Assembly: GCF_000378185.1 (NCBI RefSeq)
Contig: NZ_KB899383.1
Span: 62,001 to 126,000, forward strand
DNA: 64,000 nucleotides
Direction: 5' to 3'
Origin: Salinimonas chungwhensis DSM 16280
GTDB taxonomy: Bacteria > Pseudomonadota > Gammaproteobacteria > Enterobacterales > Alteromonadaceae
Made by a program: the position numbers and the translations under genes. The notes under the pieces were generated by a model, which worked only from the letters and a program-made list of their open reading frames with translations, was not told the origin of the DNA and did not search any database. Within the stretch, counting starts at the first letter, position 1. Each line of letters starts with the position of its first letter. Of this stretch, positions 37,476-47,191 are shown piece by piece.

Positions 37476-37648
37476 GTTGTAAACAATACACTTATCATCA
37501 TATTAGATCTTTTGTACTTGCGCCTTCCTGCATGATTCCATTATGTTGGTTATGGGATTCACCCATCGAAGTCATTCGGAAACACAAATAAGATCGGTCT
37601 GAGCCGGCACCCGTTTGACGCAATTCAATAAGTGAAGAAGAAAAATAT

Positions 37649-39499
37649 ATGTTTAATAAAACAATCAAACCCACCCTTGCAGCATCATTAGTTGCGCTTA
37701 GTTTTTCAGCTCTGGCGAATAATAACGATAATGAAAGCCGCTACATCATTCAGGTTGACAATAACGGCAAGGGGATCGTAAAAGCGCTGGCCAGGCAGGC
37801 CGGTGGAGACATCAAGGTTGATGCAGACGGCTTCATTGCAGCTACATTTTCCGGTAAGTCTCTTGCTGAGGTAAAAGGATTATTAAACAACCCTCACGTG
37901 AAATTGATAGAACAGGATCAGGTTCGTCGCCCTATGGCATTATTCAATGACGATGCAGGCGACCCGTCGGCCACCCAAATTACGCCTTACGCTGTCTATC
38001 AGGCTCAAGCAGACCAGGTGACTTTCAATGCCAGTGCTGGCATGAAAGTCTGTGTTATCGACTCCGGTCTGGACAGTTCCAATTCTGATTTTGTCTGGTC
38101 GGCCATCACAGGTGATAACGATCCTGGCACAGGTAACTGGTATGACAATGGCGGCCCTCACGGTACCCACGTTGCAGGTACCATTGGTGCAGCCGATAAC
38201 GGCTTCGGTGTGATAGGTATGGCACCTGGCGTTGATATGCATATCATCAAAGTTTTTAATGAAAGCGGCTGGGGATATTCTTCAGACCTGGCTTATGCAG
38301 CACAAAAATGTTCACAGGCTGGTGCAAATATAATCAACATGAGCCTTGGCGGTGGCGGTGCAAACAGCACTGAAGAAAATGCTTTCATCGACTTTGTTCA
38401 AAACGGTGGCTTGGTCGTAGCCGCTGCAGGTAACGATGGCAACAATGTTCGTTCATACCCTGCTGGCTATCCCGCGGTGATGATGATCGGTGCTAACGAT
38501 GCGGATGACAATATTGCAGATTTCTCTCAATACCCAAGTTGTACAACTGGCCGCGGCAAGAAAGTAACCACTGATGAAACTATCTGTGTAGAAGCAACGG
38601 CTGGTGGTGTAGATACACTTTCTACTTACCCTGCAGGTGGCGCAACAATGGCATCATTAACCGCAGACGGTGCAGGCGTTGACGTCTCCTCGATGGAAAA
38701 TGGCGGTGATGCCTCAGGCAGCGCCTATTTCATGGGTATCGGCGATAGCGTAGATACCAATGCAGCAGGTAAAATCTGTGTGATTGACCGGGGTAGCGTC
38801 AGCTTCTATGACAAAGTAAATAATTGCGAAAGCTCAGGCGGTATCGGTGCTGTCATTATCAACAATGAGCCAGGCATACTTTACGCAACGCTGGGTGAGA
38901 CTAATGATACAACTATACCGGCAGTAGGTGCTGCTCAGGAAGATCGCGATACATTGGTTGCTGCGAGCACTATGGATATTAGCATTGGGACCAGCGATTA
39001 CGGCTTTATGAGTGGTACGTCAATGGCCACACCTGCAGTTGCAGGCGTGGCTGCACTGATATGGTCTAACCACCCTCAGTGTACGGGCGAAGAAATCCGT
39101 AGTGCGCTCAAAGCAACTGCACGCGATGCAGGTGCGGCGGGTAAAGATGTTTATTTCGGTCACGGTATCGTGCAGGCCGCAGACGCAAGTGCTTATCTGA
39201 CAGCTAACGGCTGTTCAGGCGGTACTAGCGATGGTACTGGTGAGGAACCAACGGGCGGTGATCTGTCATTGTCAGCGACAGGCTTTAAGTCTAAAGGTAC
39301 CAAGTACGTTGATCTGGCTTGGGGCGATGCAACCACCAGTAACGTGGATGTTTATCGTAACGGCACCGTAGTTACATCGACAGCTAACGATGGTGCATAC
39401 ACTGATTCTATCAACACCAAGGGCGGTGGCACGTATCAGTATCAGGTGTGTGAAGCATCCAGCACGGTGTGCTCTGCAACGGTTACTGTTACGTTTTAA
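37649..39499 (+). CDS. Secreted S8 subtilisin-like serine protease with PA insert and C-terminal beta domain
   Basis: 616 residues. Signal peptide (to about ALA), then an I9-type propeptide (about 29-92). The catalytic domain has VIDSG (Asp138), HGTHVAG (His171) and GTSMATP (Ser458). A protease-associated (PA) insert lies between His and Ser, with GKICVIDRGSVSFYDKVNNC. The C-terminal 85 residues after a Gly/Thr/Glu-rich linker form a fibronectin-like beta domain (VDLAWGDATTSNVDVYRNG), probably substrate or surface binding. Extracellular protein degradation is likely. Such domain layouts are common in marine Alteromonadales. Confidence 0.93.
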   Translation: MFNKTIKPTLAASLVALSFSALANNNDNESRYIIQVDNNGKGIVKALARQAGGDIKVDADGFIAATFSGKSLAEVKGLLNNPHVKLIEQDQVRRPMALFNDDAGDPSATQITPYAVYQAQADQVTFNASAGMKVCVIDSGLDSSNSDFVWSAITGDNDPGTGNWYDNGGPHGTHVAGTIGAADNGFGVIGMAPGVDMHIIKVFNESGWGYSSDLAYAAQKCSQAGANIINMSLGGGGANSTEENAFIDFVQNGGLVVAAAGNDGNNVRSYPAGYPAVMMIGANDADDNIADFSQYPSCTTGRGKKVTTDETICVEATAGGVDTLSTYPAGGATMASLTADGAGVDVSSMENGGDASGSAYFMGIGDSVDTNAAGKICVIDRGSVSFYDKVNNCESSGGIGAVIINNEPGILYATLGETNDTTIPAVGAAQEDRDTLVAASTMDISIGTSDYGFMSGTSMATPAVAGVAALIWSNHPQCTGEEIRSALKATARDAGAAGKDVYFGHGIVQAADASAYLTANGCSGGTSDGTGEEPTGGDLSLSATGFKSKGTKYVDLAWGDATTSNVDVYRNGTVVTSTANDGAYTDSINTKGGGTYQYQVCEASSTVCSATVTVTF

Positions 39500-39514
39500 A
39501 TTCAAAGTCGCTTA

Positions 39515-39547
39515 TAAAAAAGGCCAGCATTATGCTGGCCTTTTTTG
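39515..39547. terminator. Bidirectional terminator between subtilase and PH-domain genes
   Basis: A 9-bp stem GGCCAGCAT/ATGCTGGCC (39522-39530, 39532-39540) is flanked by an A-run and a T-run, serving both convergent genes. Confidence 0.9.
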
Positions 39548-39548
39548 A

Positions 39549-39923
39549 TTACCCAAACAGACGATTTGCCAGGGTATGCTGCACACCCGCAGCGGCTTTT
39601 TTATTTAGCTCAATAGTAACCGGGCCATCCTGCCCTGAAACCCACACCCGCAATTCTGAATCCATGTCAAAATGTCCGGCGGTTTCCACGCTAAACTGGG
39701 TGATGGACTTATATGGAATAGAGTGATAGTTCACTTTACGGCCGCTTAACCCCTGCTTATCAATAAGTACGATTCTGGCAGTGGTGAACACGATCAAATC
39801 CCGTACCAGCCGGTAAGCCGTTGATACTGACTCATTGTCCGCCAGCATAGGCGCCAGTTGCTCCTGAATTTCTTCAATACTGACCTCGCTGGCATTACCC
39901 ATTAGTGCATCTAATAATCCCAT
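39549..39923 (-). CDS. Bacterial PH-domain protein (bPH_1/DUF1696)
   Basis: 124 residues from ATG 39923, chosen for the AGGGAG ribosome site upstream (the open frame extends to 39986). The body LVRDLIVFTTARIVLIDKQG and VNYHSIPYKSITQFSVET is the conserved core of the bacterial pleckstrin-homology-like family PF08000. These form ring oligomers; function is unknown. No membrane helix. Single gene. Confidence 0.85.
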   Translation of the reverse strand: MGLLDALMGNASEVSIEEIQEQLAPMLADNESVSTAYRLVRDLIVFTTARIVLIDKQGLSGRKVNYHSIPYKSITQFSVETAGHFDMDSELRVWVSGQDGPVTIELNKKAAAGVQHTLANRLFG

Positions 39924-40268
39924 TTTCATCTCCCTGCGGTAACTAAAATATCTAATTGAATTAACGTTATTACGGCTACCAGACAAATTAAATTCACCTG
40001 ATAATCAGCAATATTAAGCGTGCCCTGGTCAGGCCTGAAATCTTGCCTTGCAAAGGTCAAAGCACCGGCAAAATAAAAAGACGGCCAGAATTATCAACAT
40101 GCTAACTGCTAGTATATAAATCTTTGTGAAGTCACGCTCGGTCAAGTATCACTACTTAGCCTGTTGGGCGGTGGCAGCTTATATTTACTGTGTGACTGTA
40201 TTTAGGAATTCGCAGCCGGGCTGCGACAATGGTAAGGTTGGTAAATTATCCTTATTAATAACGTATTT
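39924..40268. other. Intergenic region, divergent promoters expected
   Basis: 345 bases without a supportable gene. A short inverted repeat CGCAGC/GCTGCG (40210-40224) has no T-tract and is not a terminator. The region should hold promoters for the PH-domain gene and the dehydratase; I see no convincing -35/-10 pair. Confidence 0.4.
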
Positions 40269-41270
40269 ATGAATTTACCGACTTTTGACGATGTTCTCGA
40301 TGCAGCAAAACGCATTGAGGGAAAAGTACAAAAAACACCGGTGGTTGAGTCTTCATTACTGAATAAGTGGTTGGGACACCGAATTTTATTCAAAGCTGAA
40401 TGTTTGCAAACCGTAGGTGCATTTAAATTACGTGGGGCGGTTAATGTTCTGGCAAAACATGCGCAAGAAGGTACGTTACCCAAACGTGTTGTCGCCAACA
40501 GCTCCGGTAATCACGCGCAAGCGGTGGCCTGTGCAGCAGCACTCTATAATATACCGGTGACTATTTTTGCCGCCGACAGCATATCGGCCATCAAGGCCGC
40601 CGCCACCCAAAGTTATGGTGCTGAATTACGGCGATTTGACACCCGCACCGAAGCAGATAAGGCGGTTAAAGCCGCGGCGCAGGAAACCGATACCTTGTGG
40701 ATCCCGCCATTTAATGATCCCGATGTAATTGCTGGCCAGGGTACCGTAGCATTAGAAGCGATTGAGGAGACCGGCCCGGTTGATGCTGTTTTTGCCCCCT
40801 GTGGCGGAGGTGGTCTGCTTAGCGGTACTTTTTTAACAACCCGGGCAATGTTACCTGATGCCCAGGTCATCGGTGCCGAGCCTGCCAACGCAAATGATGC
40901 AGCCATGTCATTGCAAAGTGGTGTTATTGAATCACTTCCCGGACCTGCGCAGACGCTGGCAGATGGCGCGGCGACGCCAAGCGTGGGTGAATACACCTTT
41001 GCTTTTTTACAGCAGCTTGATGATTTTTATGAAGTTGATGAAATTCAGATAGCCTACTGGACACAATGGCTGCAGCATTTACTTAAACTGCATGTGGAGC
41101 CTACGTGTGCCATGTCCATGGCTGCAGTCGCCGCCTGGGCGGTAGAAAATGAAACACCGAAAACCGCGTTGGTTATGTTGTCCGGCGGTAATATCAGCGC
41201 CTCAAGCATGCAAAAAATTTGGCAGCAGGATTATTTGCTGCAACCCCCGATGATTGGCCCACAGGAATAA
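40269..41270 (+). CDS. PLP-dependent threonine/serine dehydratase (catabolic type)
   Basis: 333 residues. Fold-type II PLP enzyme: AFKLRGAVN contains the Schiff-base Lys53, SSGNHAQAVA is the substrate loop, PCGGGGLLSG the phosphate-binding loop and LSGGN the C-terminal site. It has no ACT regulatory domain, so it resembles TdcB or serine racemase rather than biosynthetic IlvA. It would deaminate threonine or serine to the 2-oxo acid. Seven bases separate it from the amidohydrolase gene, a probable operon. Confidence 0.85.
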   Translation: MNLPTFDDVLDAAKRIEGKVQKTPVVESSLLNKWLGHRILFKAECLQTVGAFKLRGAVNVLAKHAQEGTLPKRVVANSSGNHAQAVACAAALYNIPVTIFAADSISAIKAAATQSYGAELRRFDTRTEADKAVKAAAQETDTLWIPPFNDPDVIAGQGTVALEAIEETGPVDAVFAPCGGGGLLSGTFLTTRAMLPDAQVIGAEPANANDAAMSLQSGVIESLPGPAQTLADGAATPSVGEYTFAFLQQLDDFYEVDEIQIAYWTQWLQHLLKLHVEPTCAMSMAAVAAWAVENETPKTALVMLSGGNISASSMQKIWQQDYLLQPPMIGPQE

Positions 41271-41277
41271 AACACTA

Positions 41278-42930
41278 ATGAAAAATGTTTACACCAAACT
41301 GCATATTGCTGCTGCGTTGATATTGAGCGCATCGGCTGCCATGGCAGACACCTTACTGGTAAAGAATGTTAATGGTTACACCTTAGATGATGACGGTGAG
41401 CTCATTACTTTTTCGTCAATAGCGATTGATGACGGTAAGATCTCCGCGCTGAATCCTAGCAAGAATACCGATTATGATCGCACCGTAGATGGTGAGGGGA
41501 AAACCCTGTTACCCGGTATGATTGATGCCCATGGCCACTTACTGGGCCTGGGAAGTAATCTGCTTGAAGTGGATTTACGCGATACTGCCAGTAGTCAGGA
41601 GGCTGTTTCACGGGTCGCAGAGTATGCGCTGGCCAATAGTAAAGGTCTGTGGATTACAGGACGAGGCTGGAATCAGGAGTTGTGGTCGGACAGAGCCTAC
41701 CCCAAAGCGGCTGACTTGGATGCGAAAATCAGTGACCGCCCAATCTGGCTGACCCGCGTGGACGGGCATGCTGGATGGGCCAATACCCGCGCCCTTAAAA
41801 TGGCCGGTATTGATAAAAACACAAAATCACCGAAAGGTGGCCAGATCATAAAGGATGACCAGGGCAATCCTACGGGAGTGCTTATCGACAACGCCATGGC
41901 ATTGGTTGAAAAACATATTCCGGATACCGGACCGGAGCAGCTAAACGCGCAGCTTAATGCTGCTGGTCAGCATTTACTTTCCCAGGGCATCACCACAATG
42001 CACGATGCTGGGGTTAGTCAGGCAGTTTATAATTTTTATCTTCGACGCGCTGTTGAACAAACCTTGCCAGTACGCATCTATGCAATGATCAGCGCCACCG
42101 ATCCTGATCTGTCAAAAATGTTGGCGGCGGGTCCGGTTCGGGGTAAACAAGACTACCTGTTTATTAACAGTGTTAAGGCCTACGGTGATGGCGCACTGGG
42201 AAGCCGCGGCGCAGCGCTACTGGAACCCTACAGCGATGCGGCCCATCAACGTGGTTTAATGGTGACTCAACCAGAAGACTTTGAGGCATTATTTAATGAA
42301 GTAATCAGTGCCGGGTTTCAGCTGAACTTCCATGCTATTGGCGATCGGGCAAATCGCCTGGCGCTAGATCAGTTTGAGGCAACCTTCAAAGAAAAAGGTG
42401 GTAAGGCATTACGCAACCGCATAGAGCACGCTCAGATTGTGGCACCTTCTGACTTAAAACGATTTTCCTCACTGGAAGTATTGCCCTCTATGCAACCCAC
42501 CCATGCTACCAGTGATAAAAATATGGCGGAAGACAGAATCGGTAAAGAACGCATGGAAGGCGCCTATGCCTGGCAGACGCTACTGAAATCAGGTATTGCG
42601 GTACCTCTTGGCTCTGACTTTCCGGTGGAATTAGCCAATCCTTTTTTCGGCATTCATGCTGCTGTAACACGTCAGGATCGTAATAATAATCCGGTAGATG
42701 GATGGTATGCCCATGAAGCGTTAAGCGTCAGGCAGGCCTTCAAAGGCTTTACACTGGATGCAGCATATGCCGCTCATATGGAGGATTCTCTGGGAACGTT
42801 AACACCCGGAAAATGGGCTGACTTCATACTGGTCGATCAGGATATTTTTGCCATTGAACCGCGTAACTTATGGAAAACCAGTGTCGAACAAACCTGGGTG
42901 GCTGGTGAAAAAGTCTTTGAAAAGCAATAA
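41278..42930 (+). CDS. Secreted YtcJ-like amidohydrolase
   Basis: About 550 residues from ATG 41278, which gives a clean signal peptide (to about AAMA); an upstream start would overlap the dehydratase. Amidohydrolase 3 family: metal motif DAHGHLLG, then NFHAIGDRAN, RIEHAQ and PLGSDFPVE. The substrate is unknown; family members hydrolyse amide or urea-like bonds. Periplasmic location follows from the signal. It ends 6 bases before the convergent metallo-beta-lactamase-fold gene. Confidence 0.87.
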   Translation: MKNVYTKLHIAAALILSASAAMADTLLVKNVNGYTLDDDGELITFSSIAIDDGKISALNPSKNTDYDRTVDGEGKTLLPGMIDAHGHLLGLGSNLLEVDLRDTASSQEAVSRVAEYALANSKGLWITGRGWNQELWSDRAYPKAADLDAKISDRPIWLTRVDGHAGWANTRALKMAGIDKNTKSPKGGQIIKDDQGNPTGVLIDNAMALVEKHIPDTGPEQLNAQLNAAGQHLLSQGITTMHDAGVSQAVYNFYLRRAVEQTLPVRIYAMISATDPDLSKMLAAGPVRGKQDYLFINSVKAYGDGALGSRGAALLEPYSDAAHQRGLMVTQPEDFEALFNEVISAGFQLNFHAIGDRANRLALDQFEATFKEKGGKALRNRIEHAQIVAPSDLKRFSSLEVLPSMQPTHATSDKNMAEDRIGKERMEGAYAWQTLLKSGIAVPLGSDFPVELANPFFGIHAAVTRQDRNNNPVDGWYAHEALSVRQAFKGFTLDAAYAAHMEDSLGTLTPGKWADFILVDQDIFAIEPRNLWKTSVEQTWVAGEKVFEKQ

Positions 42931-42936
42931 ATTCAG

Positions 42937-44052
42937 TTAACGATAGCGTGGCAGCATCACTTGTTTCCACCACTTGGGGAAAGTACCTGGTTGTTGAATA
43001 TTAATCACTTCACCAAACCGTGGGGTTAGTAATGCAACTCTGGCTTGCTGCGCTTTATCACTGACTTTCTCCAGTGGCTCAAACCATGGATGAAATGCCA
43101 AATCGAACGTACTATTGTGGATGGGTACCAGATAGCGACTTTTGGTATCCAGCGCCGCCTGGACTGTTTCTGATGGGGTCATGTGTACACCTGGCCAGTA
43201 AGCCGCATACGCACCGTTTTCTATAAAGCCCATATCGAAGGGACCGTAACGCTTTCCTATCTCTTTGAAGGTATCAAAATAGCCTGAGTCTCCACTGACA
43301 AACAGCCGAGTATCGTTTATTTGCAAAACCCAGGAACCCCACAGGGACTTATTTCTGTCGGTAAGGCCTCTGCCGGAGAAATGCTGCGCCGGAGTAAAGG
43401 CAAGTTTCCCATTAGATAATGTTTGTTCATCCCACCAGCCAAATTGATTTATCTGCTTCGCTGGTACCCCCCAGCTCTGCAGCTCTGCGCCAACTCCCAG
43501 GGGTACAAAATATTGTGGGTCAGCGGCCTTGAGCGCCTGAATGCTCTGCCTATCCAGATGGTCGTAATGATTGTGCGTAAGCAACACATAGGAGATTTCA
43601 GGTAACTGACTAAGCGAAAGCGCCGGTGCATGAAAGCGCTTAGGTCCAATAAAGGAAAATGGTGAGGCCCGGTTTGAAAACATCGGGTCGACTAACCAGA
43701 ATTCGCCATTCATCTTCAGCAGTAAAGAAGAATGTCCCAGTTTTACAGCAAACATGCCATCATCCGGCAGGTCCAGCAGATTTGCTTTGGTTAGGGCTAC
43801 CACCGGAATAGGGTTAGCAGGCCGGGCCGCTTCTCGCGGCTGGGTAACTCGTCGGTACAATATTTTAAAAAATGTGAATGGTGAATCTTTATCTAAATTT
43901 GGTTGGTTTACAAAAACGTCGTTCTGAAAATAATCCACATCATAGGAGCGATTGGCGACAGTCACCAGCGTATGGTTGATAGCAACTCCGATAGCTGTTA
44001 TTCCAAACACCACTATTAGTATACACAGGACAGTTTTTCTCAGCAGCTTCAC
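42937..44052 (-). CDS. Membrane-anchored MBL-fold hydrolase (NAPE-PLD/UlaG-like)
   Basis: 371 residues. One N-terminal transmembrane helix (about 7-28), then a metallo-beta-lactamase fold with LTHNHYDHLD, FVSGDSGYFD and a late histidine in LVPIHNSTFDLAFHPW. The domain order resembles N-acyl-phosphatidylethanolamine phospholipase D-like proteins (Lactamase_B_2). It would act on the periplasmic side of the inner membrane. The substrate, possibly a lipid, is inferred. Confidence 0.82.
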   Translation of the reverse strand: MKLLRKTVLCILIVVFGITAIGVAINHTLVTVANRSYDVDYFQNDVFVNQPNLDKDSPFTFFKILYRRVTQPREAARPANPIPVVALTKANLLDLPDDGMFAVKLGHSSLLLKMNGEFWLVDPMFSNRASPFSFIGPKRFHAPALSLSQLPEISYVLLTHNHYDHLDRQSIQALKAADPQYFVPLGVGAELQSWGVPAKQINQFGWWDEQTLSNGKLAFTPAQHFSGRGLTDRNKSLWGSWVLQINDTRLFVSGDSGYFDTFKEIGKRYGPFDMGFIENGAYAAYWPGVHMTPSETVQAALDTKSRYLVPIHNSTFDLAFHPWFEPLEKVSDKAQQARVALLTPRFGEVINIQQPGTFPKWWKQVMLPRYR

Positions 44053-44095
44053 GGTTTATTACATACCTGAGCCAGCACACAACGCCAACGCATGA

Positions 44096-44959
44096 TTAGC
44101 CGTTGTAAAGGGTGCGGATCCATTTTTCTTCATTTATGAAACCCCAGCTCCAGGAATTAAATTTGTCGGTCAGCCCTTCTTTGACCACCTCTTCTACTGA
44201 CATACCGTTTTGTTTATGGCTATCAACTATGTCGCGGGTTTCTTCCAGCATAGACAGAAAAGCCTCATAATCTGCCTTCGTCGCTAATGGTCCATGGCCA
44301 GGAATAATGGTCGTGTCACTGTCAATTTTTTTCAGCAAAGACTTTACAGCACTTATATAACCAGCTACTGAGCCACCTGACTGAAGATCAATAAAGGGAA
44401 ACCGCTCGTTAAAGAACAAATCCCCGGTATGTAAGACATTTGGCTCTTCAAACCACACGACTGAATCACCGTCTGTGTGACCATTGCTAAGATGCCATAC
44501 GTGGAGGGTTTCACCATTAAAGTGAAGATTGACACCCTCCTGATAGGTAATTACCGGTAAAGCCGTTTCATTGTTTTTATCATTACTGAGTAATCTTACT
44601 CTCACATTTTCATGAGCAAGGATCGTGCTATCTTTATTTTCATGAAACCATCCATTACTGCCGGTATGATCACCATGAAAATGGGTATTGATAATAAATT
44701 TGGGAGCATCTGAACCCAGCTTGCCAAGTGCGGCAGCAATCTTTTCGGCCAGGGGCTCAAACTGATCATCGATAATCAAAATTCCATCTTCACCGGCGGA
44801 CACTCCAATGTTACCGCCCTGCCCCTGCAGCATATGCACTGAACCGGCCAGCGCAGTATTTTTCATTGTAACGTCGTCAAAGCGACTCTGGGCCGGAACT
44901 GCCATACTCGCACTTAGTGCTATTGCACCAATCAGATAGCTAATTGAAGATTTAAACAT
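44096..44959 (-). CDS. Secreted MBL-fold hydrolase
   Basis: 287 residues with a signal peptide (to about VPA). Zinc ligands are in INTHFHGDHTGSN, LSNGHTDGDSVVW and IIPGHGPL, the classical HxHxDH-H-H set. Its secreted form and layout resemble both subclass B-like beta-lactamase relatives and SoxH/quinoprotein-relay MBL proteins. Substrate not assignable. It lies 43 bases from the preceding MBL gene on the same strand, but the two differ greatly in sequence, so this is a functional pair rather than a recent duplication. Confidence 0.85.
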   Translation of the reverse strand: MFKSSISYLIGAIALSASMAVPAQSRFDDVTMKNTALAGSVHMLQGQGGNIGVSAGEDGILIIDDQFEPLAEKIAAALGKLGSDAPKFIINTHFHGDHTGSNGWFHENKDSTILAHENVRVRLLSNDKNNETALPVITYQEGVNLHFNGETLHVWHLSNGHTDGDSVVWFEEPNVLHTGDLFFNERFPFIDLQSGGSVAGYISAVKSLLKKIDSDTTIIPGHGPLATKADYEAFLSMLEETRDIVDSHKQNGMSVEEVVKEGLTDKFNSWSWGFINEEKWIRTLYNG

Positions 44960-45025
44960 ACGGATTCAGATTCCTGGTGTGGTGTAACCTGTATGTGCAG
45001 AAACTTTAAACAGATCAATCTTATC

Positions 45026-45262
45026 TCAATCTGAAGCAGGCTTAATATATTTGAACCTTGGCAAGCTTTCTCCATTGACCTCGACCGTGTCACAAAACAT
45101 GGTCAGCGGGCGTACCCACAGTCGCCGTTCGCCGTAGTCGGGGCGATACACAACATAAAGTGTTTCATCTTCAGAATGTTGGGCTACTTCATAAACCCGA
45201 TAGTACTGGCCTTTATAATGCAGATATATGCCAGGTTTGATGGTGTTTTGCATATTAGTCAT
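45026..45262 (-). CDS. DUF1653 protein
   Basis: 78 residues (a start at ATG 45253 gives 75). The core GIYLHYKGQYYRVYEVAQHSEDETLYVVYRP-type strand set (ends GIYLHYKG and LYVVYRP), then RLWVRPLTMFCDTV, is the DUF1653 family: a small beta-barrel of unknown role. It overlaps the dinB end by 8 bases, so translation is coupled to the translesion polymerase. Confidence 0.85.
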   Translation of the reverse strand: MTNMQNTIKPGIYLHYKGQYYRVYEVAQHSEDETLYVVYRPDYGERRLWVRPLTMFCDTVEVNGESLPRFKYIKPASD

Positions 45263-46331
45263 CCAGGGGTAATGTAAGTTGTTCTACCGGGGTCGCATCG
45301 GCTAAACCAATGTGTACACCGACTAGTCTGATCCCTCTGCCTGCTGCGCGTAGATAAGCCTGCTGAAGCAGTTCGTCAAAAAAGGCTTCATCCAGTTTGT
45401 GATGGCGATTTTCCACCGTGGTGAGTTGAAAATCATTGAATTTTAACTTAACGCCCTGTGTTCGAATTCGCACTGCCTTACCGCGGGTATGTTTGGCCTC
45501 ATGGGCTTTAATCCGTTGGTAAAGCTTCTCCAGCAGTGTTGGCAACATGTCACGGCAGTGTTGTAATGAATGAATATCCTCATGCAGCGTTCTTTCTACG
45601 CCGATAGACTTGCGTTTGCGGCTAACATTTACCGGTCGATCGTCCACCCCATGGGCACGGTCCCATAACACAGCACCGAACTTCCCTAACTCTTTTTGAA
45701 TGCGCTCAAAAGGATATTGTCGAATATCTCCGCAGGTGTTCAGGCCCATCCTCTGCAACTTTTGTAAGGTTACTTTGCCCACGCCGGGAATTTTGCCCAG
45801 AGGCATTGTTTTCACAAACTCATCGAGCTTATCCGGAGTAATGACGCAGATACCATCCGGCTTATTCTCATCGCTGGCAACTTTTGCCACAAATTTACAC
45901 GACGCAACCCCAGCGGATGCAGTCAACCCAAGCTCAGAATGGATACGTCGGCGAATCTCTTCAGCGATGAGCGTTGCACTGCCATTACAGTGGGTAGAAC
46001 CTGAAACATCAAGATAGGCTTCATCTAACGATAAGGGCTCAATGAGATCGGTATAGTCAGAAAATATAGCTCTTATTTTCTGTGATTCCTGGCTATACAG
46101 CTCCATACGCCCTTTGACCAACACTAGGTCCGGACACAAGCGCAGAGCATACGCGGTCGCCATCGCCGAGCGAACACCGTATTTGCGGGCAGGATAGTTA
46201 CACGTAGAGACCACTCCCCTGTGTTCTGAACTGCCTCCAATGGCAATCGGAACATCTCGCAAAGCAGGATTATCGCGCATTTCTACGGCAGCATAGAAAC
46301 AATCCATATCTATATGAATAATTTTACGCAA
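45255..46331 (-). CDS. dinB: DNA polymerase IV (translesion, Y family)
   Basis: 358 residues. Low-fidelity polymerase that bypasses lesions and extends misaligned ends. Palm motifs DMDCFYAAVE (Asp8) and SLDEAYLDVSG (catalytic Asp-Glu), then the helix-hairpin-helix IPGVGKVTLQKLQRMG. The C-terminal VEQLTLPLDD is a beta-clamp-binding peptide of the QLxLF type. I see no clear LexA box at the start, though the upstream region was only read by eye. Operon with the DUF1653 gene. Confidence 0.95.
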   Translation of the reverse strand: MRKIIHIDMDCFYAAVEMRDNPALRDVPIAIGGSSEHRGVVSTCNYPARKYGVRSAMATAYALRLCPDLVLVKGRMELYSQESQKIRAIFSDYTDLIEPLSLDEAYLDVSGSTHCNGSATLIAEEIRRRIHSELGLTASAGVASCKFVAKVASDENKPDGICVITPDKLDEFVKTMPLGKIPGVGKVTLQKLQRMGLNTCGDIRQYPFERIQKELGKFGAVLWDRAHGVDDRPVNVSRKRKSIGVERTLHEDIHSLQHCRDMLPTLLEKLYQRIKAHEAKHTRGKAVRIRTQGVKLKFNDFQLTTVENRHHKLDEAFFDELLQQAYLRAAGRGIRLVGVHIGLADATPVEQLTLPLDD

Positions 46332-46506
46332 GACAAAGCACCAGACCTGTATAAATAGACAGCAATTGTATAACGAGTGGGGTTACATTGCATTATTCAG
46401 CCAGACAAAATTGGAAAAGAAATAAGCGCCGGGCCCATTTCTACGAGATTGGTGAACTCAAGCGGAAGCTGTCGGGTCATTCATAACGCACTACATTAAA
46501 CGCGAA

Positions 46507-47010
46507 TCAGCTCCGGCTAAACTCTGGGTTGGCGGCCATTTCGAGCTCTACGATACGTGCATATTGCTTTAACCGCTCTATTTGCGCCTCACTGTAGTGT
46601 TTTACATCGTCATGTAATAAGCAAAACGTACCGATTTCATAGCCGTCCGGGGAATGTAGGATGACCCCTGCATAGGAACGAATGTAGGGCTCCCCGACCA
46701 CAAGCTTATTATTTTTAAAGCGAAAGTCGGCGAGTGCATCCGGCACAATAAGGTATTCTTCTTCGGCAATCGCATAGGTACAAAACGAAATATTTCTGGG
46801 CGTTTCAGTGTTACTCAATCCCTGTCTGGATTTGAACCACTGACGATCTTCTGCAACCAGACTAATTAAACAGGTTTTGCAGTTAAATTCTTGCATGGCC
46901 TGGTGAGTTATAACATCAAACCGTGCTTCAGGGGGGGTATCAAGAATATTCAGATTTCGCAAAGCTTCAATACGTTCAGCTTCGTTGGGCATTTGAGGTA
47001 TTTCAGACAT
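46507..47010 (-). CDS. GAF-domain protein
   Basis: 167 residues from ATG 47010, with CAGGA upstream; the frame is open to 47046. Begins PNEAERIEALRNLNILDTPPE, the usual lead-in to GAF sensor domains, then LISLVAEDRQWFKSRQGL and ISFCTYAIAEEEYLIVPDAL. It is only the GAF domain, with no kinase, GGDEF or other output, so it may bind a small ligand or act in trans. Single gene. Confidence 0.85.
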   Translation of the reverse strand: MSEIPQMPNEAERIEALRNLNILDTPPEARFDVITHQAMQEFNCKTCLISLVAEDRQWFKSRQGLSNTETPRNISFCTYAIAEEEYLIVPDALADFRFKNNKLVVGEPYIRSYAGVILHSPDGYEIGTFCLLHDDVKHYSEAQIERLKQYARIVELEMAANPEFSRS

Positions 47011-47191
47011 TGAATATAGATCCTGAAGAAGTTGCGGCGCCGGCAACGTCTTTTAAACCAAAAATATAACTACTAAATGGATACCAATACGCTTGAAAAA
47101 GAACACAAGCAAACCTATACAAGCGAAATACTAACTGTTCATCAAACACAATGGACTGCACTGTACAAGGCGGGCGAACCCGCTCTTTGGA

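Noticed and set aside
40210-40224. Hairpin CGCAGC-CGG-GCTGCG as a terminator
   Set aside because: No T-run on either strand.
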